Shown here piece after piece: positions 38,041 through 46,268 of a stretch of DNA of 64,000 bases. Where the stretch lies: the NCBI RefSeq assembly GCF_000504245.1, contig NZ_KI632509.1:3933502-3997501 (forward strand). Direction: 5' to 3'. The stretch comes from Haloechinothrix halophila YIM 93223 (GTDB taxonomy: Bacteria; Actinomycetota; Actinomycetes; Mycobacteriales; Pseudonocardiaceae). Numbering within the stretch: position 1 is the stretch's first letter; each line of letters starts with the position of its first letter. Below the pieces are notes generated by a model. It did not search any database, was not told where the DNA came from, and saw nothing but the letters and a program-made list of their open reading frames with translations. The position numbers and the translations under genes were made by a program.

Positions 38041-38871
38041 CTACACCGACACGCCGCGCGCGGCGAGCCAGCCCAGCGGGTCGACCTTGGTGCCGCCGTC
38101 CACCCAGACCTCGAAGTGCAGGTGCGGGCCCGTCGAGTAGCCACGGTTGCCGATGGTGGCGATCTGCTGCCCCGCACGGACGCGCTGCCCGGCCCCGGCG
38201 GTGATCTCGTTCATGTGGCCGTACACGGTCACCGTGCCGTCGTCGTGACGCACCTTCACCCACAGCCCGAAGCCACTCGCCGGGCCTGCCTCGATCACGG
38301 TGCCGTCCGCGACGGCGACGATCGGCGTGCCGATGGCGTTGGCGATGTCGATGCCGGTGTGGGTCGTGCCCCACCGGGCGCCGAAGCCCGATGTCAGCCT
38401 GCCGACCGCGGGCCGTACGAAGTCCGGCCGCGCCGCGGCACGCTCGGCGGCGCGCTTCTTGGCGCGCTCGGCGGCCTTGCGCTTCGCTTCGGCCTTCGCC
38501 TTAGCTTTGGCCTTCGCGGCCCGGCGTTCGGCCTTGCGCTCCTGCCGCTCCTCTTCGGCCATGGCGACGCTCTTGATCTCGGCGATCTCGGTGTACGGAT
38601 CCACCGGACCCGGGGAGAGCGACCTGGGGCGCTCCGGCTGCGCCACGAACGCCTTCAACGCCACGCTGCCTTGCTCCGACACCGGCTGTTCCCGCGCCTC
38701 AGCGGGCTGGCTGAACGGCACGAGGGCGCTGGCGGCCAGCAGTGCCGCCATCAGCTGGCGGTGCGGCGGTAGGAGCTTCGAGCGAGCGGGGGCCCCGGCG
38801 TCCGCGTGCTGGCCTTCACTGGCCTGCGGCGCCGGGGACTGTCTGTCACCGTCGGGGGGTGTCGCGGGCAT
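38041..38871 (-). CDS. Secreted M23-family peptidoglycan peptidase
   Basis: A 276-residue LytM-type protein. After a basic start it has one hydrophobic segment (about residues 38-58) that acts as signal or anchor. A Lys/Ala/Arg/Glu-rich coiled stretch (about 105-150) follows. The C-terminal M23 domain carries HTGIDIANA (zinc His and Asp near 175-179) and GPHLHFEVW (catalytic HxH near 252-254), so all expected zinc ligands are present and it should be an active endopeptidase. The ATG at 38871 has GGAAGG at 7 nt. The upstream 38872-39383 stretch has no gene. Confidence 0.88.
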   Translation of the reverse strand: MPATPPDGDRQSPAPQASEGQHADAGAPARSKLLPPHRQLMAALLAASALVPFSQPAEAREQPVSEQGSVALKAFVAQPERPRSLSPGPVDPYTEIAEIKSVAMAEEERQERKAERRAAKAKAKAKAEAKRKAAERAKKRAAERAAARPDFVRPAVGRLTSGFGARWGTTHTGIDIANAIGTPIVAVADGTVIEAGPASGFGLWVKVRHDDGTVTVYGHMNEITAGAGQRVRAGQQIATIGNRGYSTGPHLHFEVWVDGGTKVDPLGWLAARGVSV

Positions 38872-39383
38872 GCTGCTGCCTTCCGTCTCGGGGAGGTCCG
38901 GACTCGACACCGGGCGGGGGATCCCGGTGGACCGAGCGCCGCATAACGACGACCGTGCCCATGTCGTGACCGAACCGTGACGTGCCGAGCGACGGTAACC
39001 GTGTGCGATCAGGGGCGGCAAACCTCCACCATGACGGCGCTCACACCGTTTCGAGTGAGGTGTAACGACATTCGCCCTGGTCACGATGACTTCCGGCTCG
39101 GCGCGGCGCGACAGTGGCGCCCACCGTCGCGACCCATCGCCCTCACCCAGGACAGGCGGTCGACATCGCGAGATTCGCTTGACACGGCACCGAAATCGGA
39201 ACTCCCGTGTGGACGGCGATCGCGATACCGTCGCGAATGGAGCGTTGCACACGCAGGGTGATCGACTACCCCAGGTAGCCCACCACGGCACTCAAACCGA
39301 CACGCCGGAAAGGTTGCGTGATGTGACGGACGTCATGCCGCGGGTGTGGCGCGCGACGCACTCCCGTCGCCCGGAAGGTTGAG
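38872..39383. other. Gene-free stretch upstream of the M23 peptidase gene
   Basis: About 510 nt without a credible coding frame. It must hold the M23 promoter on the minus strand. I looked for a c-di-AMP (ydaO-type) riboswitch, which often precedes actinobacterial wall-lytic genes, and did not find its core. Several short CGCGA-containing inverted motifs occur near 39170-39240 without a clear reading. Confidence 0.35.
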
Positions 39384-42113
39384 CTACTCGACCGGTTCGT
39401 CGATGGAACGCAGCCTGCGCGGCCCGCTGTCCGGCCGTGAGGGCGGCTCCCCCACCGCGATGCGAGCGCCGATGACCGTGGCGCCGTCCGGGGTCGCGAT
39501 CACCGGGTCCAGCTCCAGCGCACGCACCTCGGGGATGTCCTCGGACAACGCGGCGACCCGCAGGACCAAGTCGGACAACGCGCCGAGGTCGGCCGGCTCG
39601 TCGCCGGTGTAGCCCGCGAGCAGCGGCGCCATCCTTGGTTCGCGCACCAGATCGGCCGCGTCAGTGTCGGTGAGCGGCACCGCCCGGTAGGCCCTGTCCC
39701 CGATCAGGTCGCCCAGCACGCCGGACAGCCCGAACGAGACCAGCGAGCCGAACGACGGGTCGTCCTGCAGCGCGATCGCGCAGGAACTCCCCCTCGGCCC
39801 CATGCGCTGCACGTACACCTCTGGCACCCCGGACATCTCCAGCAGGTCGGCATGCGCGCTTCGCACCCCGTCCTCGCTGAGCAGGTCGAGCCGGGAGCCG
39901 GACAGGTCGGGGCGCCTGCTGAGCCGCTGGTCCACCGACTTCACCGCGACCGGGTAACCAAGCCGCTCAGCGGCTGCGACAGCGTCATCGGCCGAGGCGA
40001 CCCGCTCGTACGGCACCACGTCAATGCCGTAGCAGTTCAGTAGCTCCTGGCACTCGGCGTCAGTCAGCCAGTGGTAGATGTCGTCAGCGTCGTCGGAGCT
40101 GGCCGGGCTCCGCAGCGCGGTATGCACGACCTGCCCAGCGTGCTCAGGGTGCAGCCCGTCCGGGCGCACGTACGATCCGGTCGGGCGCTGCCGCCACGCC
40201 GCGTAGCGGATCACCCGCGCCAGCGCCGTGACCGCCCGCTCCGGGCTCGGGTAGGACGGGATCGAACCCAGCGTGGGCGTGCCGTCCTCCGCGGGAACGG
40301 CCAACTCCTCCGGCACGCCTTCCACCGCGAGAAACGTCGACACGATCGGCTTCGCGGCGTGCTGCGCGGCAACGTTCGCGACCTCGCGCACCGCGCGGGC
40401 GTAGGTGGTGCCCGCGATCGCCAGCGGCGGCACGAACACCACCACCAGCGCGTCGACGTCCGGATCGTGCAGCGCGTCGCGGACGGCCGCGGCGAACTCC
40501 TCAGGGCCGGTCTGCGCTCCGACGTCGACCGGGTCGAACGCCAGCGTGAGGCCATGGGCCATCGCGGTGTCGGCGGCCAGCGCGCCGATCGCCGCCGAGT
40601 TGCCGACGATGGCCACGCTGGGTCCTTCCGGCAGCGGCTGGTTCGCCAGCAACAGCGCGGTGTCGAACAGCTGCGCCAGCGAATCCACCCGGATCACCCC
40701 GGCTTGCTCGAACAGCGCCTGCACGCTGGCCTCGTCGACGTTGGCCGAGGTCGCGGCCAGTTCCCTGCGCACGGCGTGCCGCCCGGAACGCACCGCGACG
40801 ATCGGCTTGCTGCGTGCGAGCCTGCGCGCCAGCCGCGCGAACTTGCGCGGGTTGCCGAACGACTCCAGATACAGCAGCACGACGTCGGTGTTCGGGTCGG
40901 TCTCCCAGTACTGCAGCAGGTCGTTGCCGGAGACGTCGGCACGGTTGCCAGCCGAGACGAACGTCGACAGCCCGAGCCCGCGCTGTCGCGCGTCGGCGAG
41001 GATCGCGATGCCCAGCGCACCGGACTGGCAGAAGAACCCGGTGTTGCCGCGTGGCGGCAGTTGCGGCGCGAGCGAACCGTTGAACCGCACCGACGGGTGG
41101 GTGTTGACCACACCGAGCGCGTTCGGGCCGACCACCCGCATACCGTGCGCCCGCGCCTCACCGACCAGCTGCAGCTCGGCGTGCAGACCGTGCGGTCCGC
41201 TCTCGCCGAAACCGGCCGAGACGATCACCAGCGCGGACACGCCCTTGGCGAGCGCGCCGTCGAGGACCTCGGAGACCTGCTCTGCGGGCACCGCCACGAT
41301 CGCGAGGTCCACCTCGCCGGGCACGTCGACAACGGAGGGGTAGGACCGCACGCCGCGCACCGACTCGTGCGCCGGGTTGACCGGATACACGGTGCCCGCG
41401 AAGTCGGCGGTGAGGACGTTGGTCAGTACCGCGTAGCCGATCTTCGCGGGGTCGCGCGACGCGCCGATGACGGCGACCGAACGCGGATGCAGCAGGTTGT
41501 GCACGCTGCGCGCCTCAGCCGCCTGCTCCCGCGCCCGCGCGACCGCGAGGGACTCCTCGGTGGGGTCGATGTCGAACTCCAGGTGCAGCGCCCCGTGGTC
41601 CAGCTCCTTGCTGACCTGGTAACCGGCCTCGGCGAACACCCGCGCCATCGCCCGGTTCTCGGCGAGCACCTCGGCCTCGAAGCGGGCGATGCCGCACTCG
41701 GCGGCCGCCGCGGCGAGGTGTTCCAGCAGGATCGAGCCGAGTCCCCTGCCTTGGTGGGCGTCGGCCACGACGAACGCGACCTCGGCGCTCGGGCCCTCGT
41801 CCAGCCGTTCGTAACGGCCGACGGCGACGATCTCGTCGCCGAGCAGCGCCGCGAAGGCCACCCGGTTGTAGTGGTCGACGACCGAGAACCGCTTCAGGTC
41901 CCGCTCCGGGATCCTCGGATACGCACCGAAATAACGGAGGTAGCGGGTCTCGTCAGAGAGCTTGCCGTGGAACGCGACGATGGCGTCGGCGTCGTCGGGC
42001 ACGATCGGCCGCAGGTGGGCGGTGCGGCCGTCGGCCAGCACGACGTCGGCTTCCCACCGGCGCGGGTAGTCGTGTGGGTCGCGGGGACCGGCATCGCTCG
42101 GTGCGGTGGTCAT
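39384..42113 (-). CDS. Pat-like protein lysine acetyltransferase (GNAT + NDP-forming acyl-CoA synthetase-like)
   Basis: A 909-residue multidomain protein. An N-terminal GNAT domain (about 25-185) has the acetyl-CoA loop QGRGLG (121-126). It is followed by a CoA-binding/succinyl-CoA-synthetase-like part (about 205-690) and an ATP-grasp domain (about 690-890). The order GNAT first is that of Streptomyces PatA; E. coli PatZ has the reverse. In active ADP-forming acetyl-CoA synthetases a phospho-His sits in an SHTG loop; here the loop reads TSANVDE (Asn458), and the partner GNEAD motif reads GNRAD. The synthetase part is therefore likely a regulatory module and the GNAT domain the working one, acetylating lysines such as that of acetyl-CoA synthetase. 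It follows acuC by 15 nt. Confidence 0.85.
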   Translation of the reverse strand: MTTAPSDAGPRDPHDYPRRWEADVVLADGRTAHLRPIVPDDADAIVAFHGKLSDETRYLRYFGAYPRIPERDLKRFSVVDHYNRVAFAALLGDEIVAVGRYERLDEGPSAEVAFVVADAHQGRGLGSILLEHLAAAAAECGIARFEAEVLAENRAMARVFAEAGYQVSKELDHGALHLEFDIDPTEESLAVARAREQAAEARSVHNLLHPRSVAVIGASRDPAKIGYAVLTNVLTADFAGTVYPVNPAHESVRGVRSYPSVVDVPGEVDLAIVAVPAEQVSEVLDGALAKGVSALVIVSAGFGESGPHGLHAELQLVGEARAHGMRVVGPNALGVVNTHPSVRFNGSLAPQLPPRGNTGFFCQSGALGIAILADARQRGLGLSTFVSAGNRADVSGNDLLQYWETDPNTDVVLLYLESFGNPRKFARLARRLARSKPIVAVRSGRHAVRRELAATSANVDEASVQALFEQAGVIRVDSLAQLFDTALLLANQPLPEGPSVAIVGNSAAIGALAADTAMAHGLTLAFDPVDVGAQTGPEEFAAAVRDALHDPDVDALVVVFVPPLAIAGTTYARAVREVANVAAQHAAKPIVSTFLAVEGVPEELAVPAEDGTPTLGSIPSYPSPERAVTALARVIRYAAWRQRPTGSYVRPDGLHPEHAGQVVHTALRSPASSDDADDIYHWLTDAECQELLNCYGIDVVPYERVASADDAVAAAERLGYPVAVKSVDQRLSRRPDLSGSRLDLLSEDGVRSAHADLLEMSGVPEVYVQRMGPRGSSCAIALQDDPSFGSLVSFGLSGVLGDLIGDRAYRAVPLTDTDAADLVREPRMAPLLAGYTGDEPADLGALSDLVLRVAALSEDIPEVRALELDPVIATPDGATVIGARIAVGEPPSRPDSGPRRLRSIDEPVE

Positions 42114-42128
42114 GGTCAGTCCCTCGGT

Positions 42129-43310
42129 CTAGTCCCTCGGATCGTCAGGATCGAGTCCGTGCAACGGGAATACCGCACGCCGGGTGCTGGTAATCGCCTC
42201 GTCCACCCGGTGCTCGCTGTCGCCGCCCCAAGGCTGGCAGGTGGGATCGCCGCCGTCCGACAACGTGGGGGGCAGCTCCAGCTGCGGCGCCGCGGCACGC
42301 ACGGCCCGCAGCCAGCCCTGCGGCATCGGCGTGTCCGGGGCGATGTCGGCGCCGAGCGCGGTCGCCAGCAGATGCGTCCAGGACCTCGGCACCACCTTGA
42401 CCAGCTGGTAGCCGCCCCCGCCGAGCGCGAGCCAGTTCCCCCCGGCGTGGTGTTCGGCGAGGTCGCGGAGCCGCTGATAAATGGCGCGGTGCCCATCGAC
42501 GGTGAGCGCGAGGTCGGCGAGCGGGTCATCGCGGTGGGTGTCGACGCCGCATTGGGTGACGAGCAGCTGCGGCTGGAACGCGCCGAGCAGTGAGGGCACC
42601 ACGGCGTCGAAGGCTCGCAGCCAGCCGGCGTCGGAGGTCATCGGCGGCAGCGCGACGTTCACCGAACCTCCCTGCGCGTTGTCGCCGCCGGTCTCGCTCG
42701 GCGTCCCGGTGCCTGGCCACAGTGTCATCGGATGCTGATGCAAGGAGATGGTCAGCACCCTCGGATCGTCGTAGAACGCGGCCTGCACGCCGTCGCCGTG
42801 GTGGACGTCGGTGTCGATGTAGGCGATGCGGTCGAAGCCGTTGTCCAGCAGCCAGGAGATCGCGATCGAGCAGTCGTTGTAGATGCAAAAGCCAGCCGCG
42901 GTGTCACGCATGGCGTGGTGCAGCCCACCCGCGATGTTGACCGCCCGTTTCGTCACGCCGGACGCGATCTGCCGCGCGGCGAGCAGGCTGGAGCCTGCCA
43001 CCAGCGATGCGGCCGAGTGCATGTTCTCGAACACCGGGTTGTCGTCGGTGCCAAGTCCATGTCCGACGTCGAATGGCTCACCAGGGGCACGTTTGACGGC
43101 ATCGAGGTAGTCCTGGCTGTGCACGCGCAGCAACTCGGCCTCCGGTGCCTGTTCCGGCACAAGCAGCGAGACGCCGTCCAGCACACCGAGCTCGCTGGCG
43201 AGCCGGATGGTCAGATCCAGCCGGACGGGGTTGAGCGGGTGGGATCCGCCGAGGTCGTAGTCCAGCAGCGCCGAGTTCCACACGACGGCGGCGTCTGTCG
43301 GGGTAGCCAC
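42129..43310 (-). CDS. acuC: AcuC-type lysine deacetylase (class I HDAC fold)
   Basis: A 393-residue zinc-dependent deacetylase. DTDVHHGDGVQ gives the Asp and His zinc ligands, and the HHAMRDTAAGFCIYND stretch gives the catalytic His pair. GGGGYQL near the C-terminus provides the loop with the active-site Tyr. In Bacillus AcuC removes acetyl groups from acetyl-CoA synthetase, opposing AcuA. Here it is directly upstream of, and probably co-transcribed with, a Pat-like acetyltransferase, making a writer/eraser pair. The GTG at 43310 begins the conserved part; its ribosome-binding site is weak, and the open frame extends 56 codons further with noncoding character. Confidence 0.9.
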   Translation of the reverse strand: MATPTDAAVVWNSALLDYDLGGSHPLNPVRLDLTIRLASELGVLDGVSLLVPEQAPEAELLRVHSQDYLDAVKRAPGEPFDVGHGLGTDDNPVFENMHSAASLVAGSSLLAARQIASGVTKRAVNIAGGLHHAMRDTAAGFCIYNDCSIAISWLLDNGFDRIAYIDTDVHHGDGVQAAFYDDPRVLTISLHQHPMTLWPGTGTPSETGGDNAQGGSVNVALPPMTSDAGWLRAFDAVVPSLLGAFQPQLLVTQCGVDTHRDDPLADLALTVDGHRAIYQRLRDLAEHHAGGNWLALGGGGYQLVKVVPRSWTHLLATALGADIAPDTPMPQGWLRAVRAAAPQLELPPTLSDGGDPTCQPWGGDSEHRVDEAITSTRRAVFPLHGLDPDDPRD

Positions 43311-43417
43311 CGTGACAGGGTATCCGGCCGGTCCCCGGCTCGCCGTGGACCATGCACGCCCGGCGTGGCCCGAGTCGTCACCGCGTAGCTGCCTCAGTCG
43401 TCGTGGCTCTGGGCCGT

Positions 43418-44260
43418 TCAGCCCGGCTCGGAGCCGGTGGCGGCGGGCCGTTGCGGATCCCTGCTCCACTGCGACCACGACCCCGGATAGAGCGCGGCTG
43501 GCTCGCGCCGTCCGGCTGCCTCCAGCGCGAGCACGATCGAGGATGCCGTCACCCCGGAACCGCAGTACGCGCCGACCGGCCGCTCCCCGGTGACGCCGAG
43601 CGCGGCGAACCGGGCGGCGAGGTCATCGGCGGGCAGCCAGCGGCCGTTCTCGCCGAGGTGCTCGGTGAACGGCGCGTTGACGGCGCCGGGGATGTGACCC
43701 GCGCGGGGATCGACGGGCTCGGTCTCGCCCGCGTAGCGCTCAGGGGCCCGCGCGTCGAGCAGCACGGCCTCCCTGGCGAGCGCGCCAGCCGCGTCGGTGT
43801 CCAGCACCGGCATCGCGCCCGGCGTGACCGTGATGTCGCCCGGCTCAGGGTCCGGCACCTCAGCGGTGACCGGCCTGCCCTCCTCGGTCCACGCGGCGAA
43901 CCCGCCGTCGAGCACCGCCACGTCCGCGTGCCCAGCCCAGCGCAACAGCCACCAGGCGCGAGCAGCGATCGAACCGTCGGCGTCGTCGTAGGCGATGACC
44001 ACGCTATCGTCGCGCACTCCGGCCGCGCGTAGCGTGCGCTGCAGGTCGGCGGGATCGGGCAGCGGGTGCCTGCCGCCGTCCCCCGGCGCGGCGGCGAGAT
44101 CGTCGTCGATAGAGAGGAAGACCGCGCCCGGCAGATGTGATTCAGAGTATGATTCATATCCGGGAGGGCCGCTCAGCCGCCAGCGCACGTCCAGTACCAC
44201 AGGCGGTTGCGTCGACGTGAGGCGTGAGGCGAGTTCTGACGTGCTGATGAGCGGATGCAT
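43418..44260 (-). CDS. Thiosulfate/3-mercaptopyruvate sulfurtransferase
   Basis: A 280-residue tandem rhodanese. The N-terminal inactive domain starts VVLDVRW (about residue 20). The C-terminal domain holds the active-site loop YCGSGVTAS with the persulfide Cys near 235, preceded by LLDARAPERYAGETEPVDPRAGHIPGA cited here by its ends (about 164 and 190). The CGSGVT loop favours 3-mercaptopyruvate. Codons for residues ~33-42 (GYESYSESH) are almost all A/T-ending and carry a TGATTCA direct repeat, an odd patch in a GC3-rich gene. The ATG at 44260 has GGAAG upstream. It is divergent from ideR. Confidence 0.9.
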   Translation of the reverse strand: MHPLISTSELASRLTSTQPPVVLDVRWRLSGPPGYESYSESHLPGAVFLSIDDDLAAAPGDGGRHPLPDPADLQRTLRAAGVRDDSVVIAYDDADGSIAARAWWLLRWAGHADVAVLDGGFAAWTEEGRPVTAEVPDPEPGDITVTPGAMPVLDTDAAGALAREAVLLDARAPERYAGETEPVDPRAGHIPGAVNAPFTEHLGENGRWLPADDLAARFAALGVTGERPVGAYCGSGVTASSIVLALEAAGRREPAALYPGSWSQWSRDPQRPAATGSEPG

Positions 44261-44375
44261 AATGCCGATTCTTCCGTATCTCATGGCATAACCCGGCGCG
44301 CCGCCCGGTTGTTGCCTGATGCGTACTTTGCAGCGCCGACGACTACCATGAAGACGTGACGAAAGGTTGTGTCCC

Positions 44376-45074
44376 GTGAATGAGCTGATCGACACCACGG
44401 AGATGTACCTGCGCACCATCTTCGAGCTCGAAGAGGAGGGTGTCGTGCCGCTGCGGGCGCGGATCGCGGAACGACTGCAGCAGAGCGGGCCCACCGTGAG
44501 CCAGACGGTGGCGCGGATGGAACGCGACAAGCTGGTCATCGTCGCTGGCGACCGTCACCTTCAGCTGACCGACCACGGCAGAGAGCTGGCGGTGGCCGTG
44601 ATGCGCAAGCACCGGCTCGCCGAGCGGCTGCTGGTCGATGTGATCGGCCTGGAATGGGAGCACGTCCACGCCGAGGCGTGCCGCTGGGAGCACGTCATGA
44701 GCGAGGCGGTCGAACGCAAGCTCGTCGCGCTCCTGGAGAACCCGACGACCTCACCGTATGGCAACCCGATCCCCGGCCTGGACAAGCTGGGCGTCGGCGA
44801 GCCCGCGCCGCCCGCCGAGTCCGGCCTGGTGCGCCTCGACGAGTTCGCCCGCTCCGGTGGCGGCTCCGCCCACATCCGGCGGATAGCTGAGCATGTGCAG
44901 ATCGACGAGGGGCTGATGGCGCGGCTGCGCTCGGTCGGGCTCGTGCCCGGTGGGACGGTGAACGTCGTCAAACCGACGAACGCACGGGCATCGGACATCG
45001 AGATCTCGGGCGACGGCAACGCGCTGCAGGTGGACGCCACGGTCCTGCACGCGGTACTCGCCATCCCCGCCTGA
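44376..45074 (+). CDS. ideR: Iron-dependent repressor IdeR (DtxR family)
   Basis: A 232-residue Fe2+-activated repressor of iron uptake and activator of storage genes. The N-terminal winged helix contains GPTVSQTVARMERD (recognition helix, about 37-50). The metal sites are as in DtxR: Met10, Glu/His residues in KHRLAERLL and EACRWEHVMSE (Cys102, Glu105, His106). The third, SH3-like domain (about 150-230) is present. The GTG at 44376 behind GAAAGG gives VNELIDTTEMYLRT, matching mycobacterial IdeR residue for residue at the start. Its own promoter may include TACCAT at 44344-44349. Confidence 0.95.
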   Translation: MNELIDTTEMYLRTIFELEEEGVVPLRARIAERLQQSGPTVSQTVARMERDKLVIVAGDRHLQLTDHGRELAVAVMRKHRLAERLLVDVIGLEWEHVHAEACRWEHVMSEAVERKLVALLENPTTSPYGNPIPGLDKLGVGEPAPPAESGLVRLDEFARSGGGSAHIRRIAEHVQIDEGLMARLRSVGLVPGGTVNVVKPTNARASDIEISGDGNALQVDATVLHAVLAIPA

Positions 45075-45134
45075 GCGGTCCTGTATTTCCGGTTCGTTCC
45101 GGTGGTGTCCGGTTCGGTAGCGGCCGCGATTTCC

Positions 45135-45156
45135 CCGCGAGTGGTACCACTCGCGG
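45135..45156. repeat. Perfect 22-bp palindrome between ideR and galE
   Basis: CCGCGAGTGG-TA-CCACTCGCGG reads the same on both strands with no loop. It lies 61 nt past the ideR stop and about 40 nt upstream of the galE -10-like TACGGT (45196-45201). The absence of a loop speaks for a dimeric repressor operator rather than a terminator. I recognise no specific regulator. Confidence 0.7.
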
Positions 45157-45243
45157 CTAGCGAAGGGTGCACCTCGCACGGCCCTCTCGGCGCGGTACGG
45201 TCTGCCGACCAGGAGGGTCAGCTACGCAGCGAAAGGCACGATC

Positions 45244-46218
45244 GTGATCGACAACGAAGGCACCCGTCACAAGCTCGTGGTCACCGGCGGTGCCGGCTAC
45301 ATCGGCAGTGTCTGCACGGCCCGGCTGCTTGAGGCGGGCCACGAGGTGACCGTCGTCGATGACCTGTCGACCGGGCATCGTGACGCCGTGCCGGACGGCG
45401 CTCGGTTCGTCGAGGGTGACGCCGCCGAGGTCGCGCGGACGCTGCTCGCGGACGGCTTCGACGGTGTGCTGCACTTCGCGGCGAAGTCCCTGGTCGGCGA
45501 GTCGATGCAGGACCCGAGTAGCTACTGGCACGGCAATGTGCTGACCTCGCTGCGGCTGCTCGACGCGATGCGCGCCCACGGCACCCCGAAGCTGGTGTTC
45601 TCCTCCACCGCTGCCACCTACGGCGAGCCGGAACAGACCCCGATCGCCGAGTCGTCGCCCGCTGAGCCGACCAACACCTACGGCGCCACCAAGCTGGCCA
45701 TCGACCACGCCATCACCAGCTACGCCCGCGCGCACGGGCTAGCGGCGGCGAGCCTGCGCTACTTCAACGTGGCTGGGGCGTACGGCCGCTACGGCGAGCG
45801 GCACACCACCGAGACGCATCTGATCCCGATCGTGCTGCAGGTCGCCACCGGGGACCGCACGCAGGTGCAGATCTACGGCGACGACTACCCGACCCCGGAC
45901 GGCACCGCTGTCCGCGACTACATCCACGTGGTCGACTTGGCCGACGCGCACCTACTCGCGCTGGCCAACGCCTCGGCGGGCGAGCACACGATCTATAACC
46001 TCGGCAACGGCACCGGGTTCTCGGTGCGGCAGGTCATCGATGCCTGCCGCGAGGTGACCGGCCACGAGATTCCCGCCGTCGTCGCGCAGCGGCGCGCGGG
46101 CGACCCCGCCGTGCTGGTGGCCTCCAGCGCCCGCGCACAGGCGGAGCTGGGGTGGAAGCCGGAGCGGGCCGAGCTGACCGGCATCGTCGCCGACGCCTGG
46201 GAGTTCGCGCAGCGGTAG
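45244..46218 (+). CDS. galE: UDP-glucose 4-epimerase
   Basis: Interconverts UDP-glucose and UDP-galactose with tightly bound NAD+, supplying galactose for cell-wall arabinogalactan. The 324-residue short-chain dehydrogenase fold has GGAGYIGS near residue 15, the catalytic Ser/Thr in [11 protein letters not shown] and the YGATK Tyr/Lys pair (about 147-151), and the [10 protein letters not shown] segment. The GTG at 45244 follows GAAAGG by 9 nt. It stands alone with a palindrome and a TACGGT -10-like element (45196-45201) upstream. A 16-bp tandem repeat spans its stop codon. Confidence 0.93.
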   Translation: MIDNEGTRHKLVVTGGAGYIGSVCTARLLEAGHEVTVVDDLSTGHRDAVPDGARFVEGDAAEVARTLLADGFDGVLHFAAKSLVGESMQDPSSYWHGNVLTSLRLLDAMRAHGTPKLVFSSTAATYGEPEQTPIAESSPAEPTNTYGATKLAIDHAITSYARAHGLAAASLRYFNVAGAYGRYGERHTTETHLIPIVLQVATGDRTQVQIYGDDYPTPDGTAVRDYIHVVDLADAHLLALANASAGEHTIYNLGNGTGFSVRQVIDACREVTGHEIPAVVAQRRAGDPAVLVASSARAQAELGWKPERAELTGIVADAWEFAQR

Positions 46219-46243
46219 CGGCACGGCGCGGTAGCGGCACGGC
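46212..46243. repeat. 16-bp tandem repeat across the galE stop codon
   Basis: GCGGTAGCGGCACGGC occurs twice in direct succession (46212-46227, 46228-46243) with a degenerate third start. The first copy contains the galE TAG. It is probably a slippage duplication. Confidence 0.8.
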
Positions 46244-46268
46244 GCGGCAGCGCCCTACGCTCGCGGCC

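Noticed and set aside
38872-39383. c-di-AMP riboswitch before the M23 peptidase gene
   Set aside because: No matching core sequence was found on the minus strand; the stretch is left unexplained.
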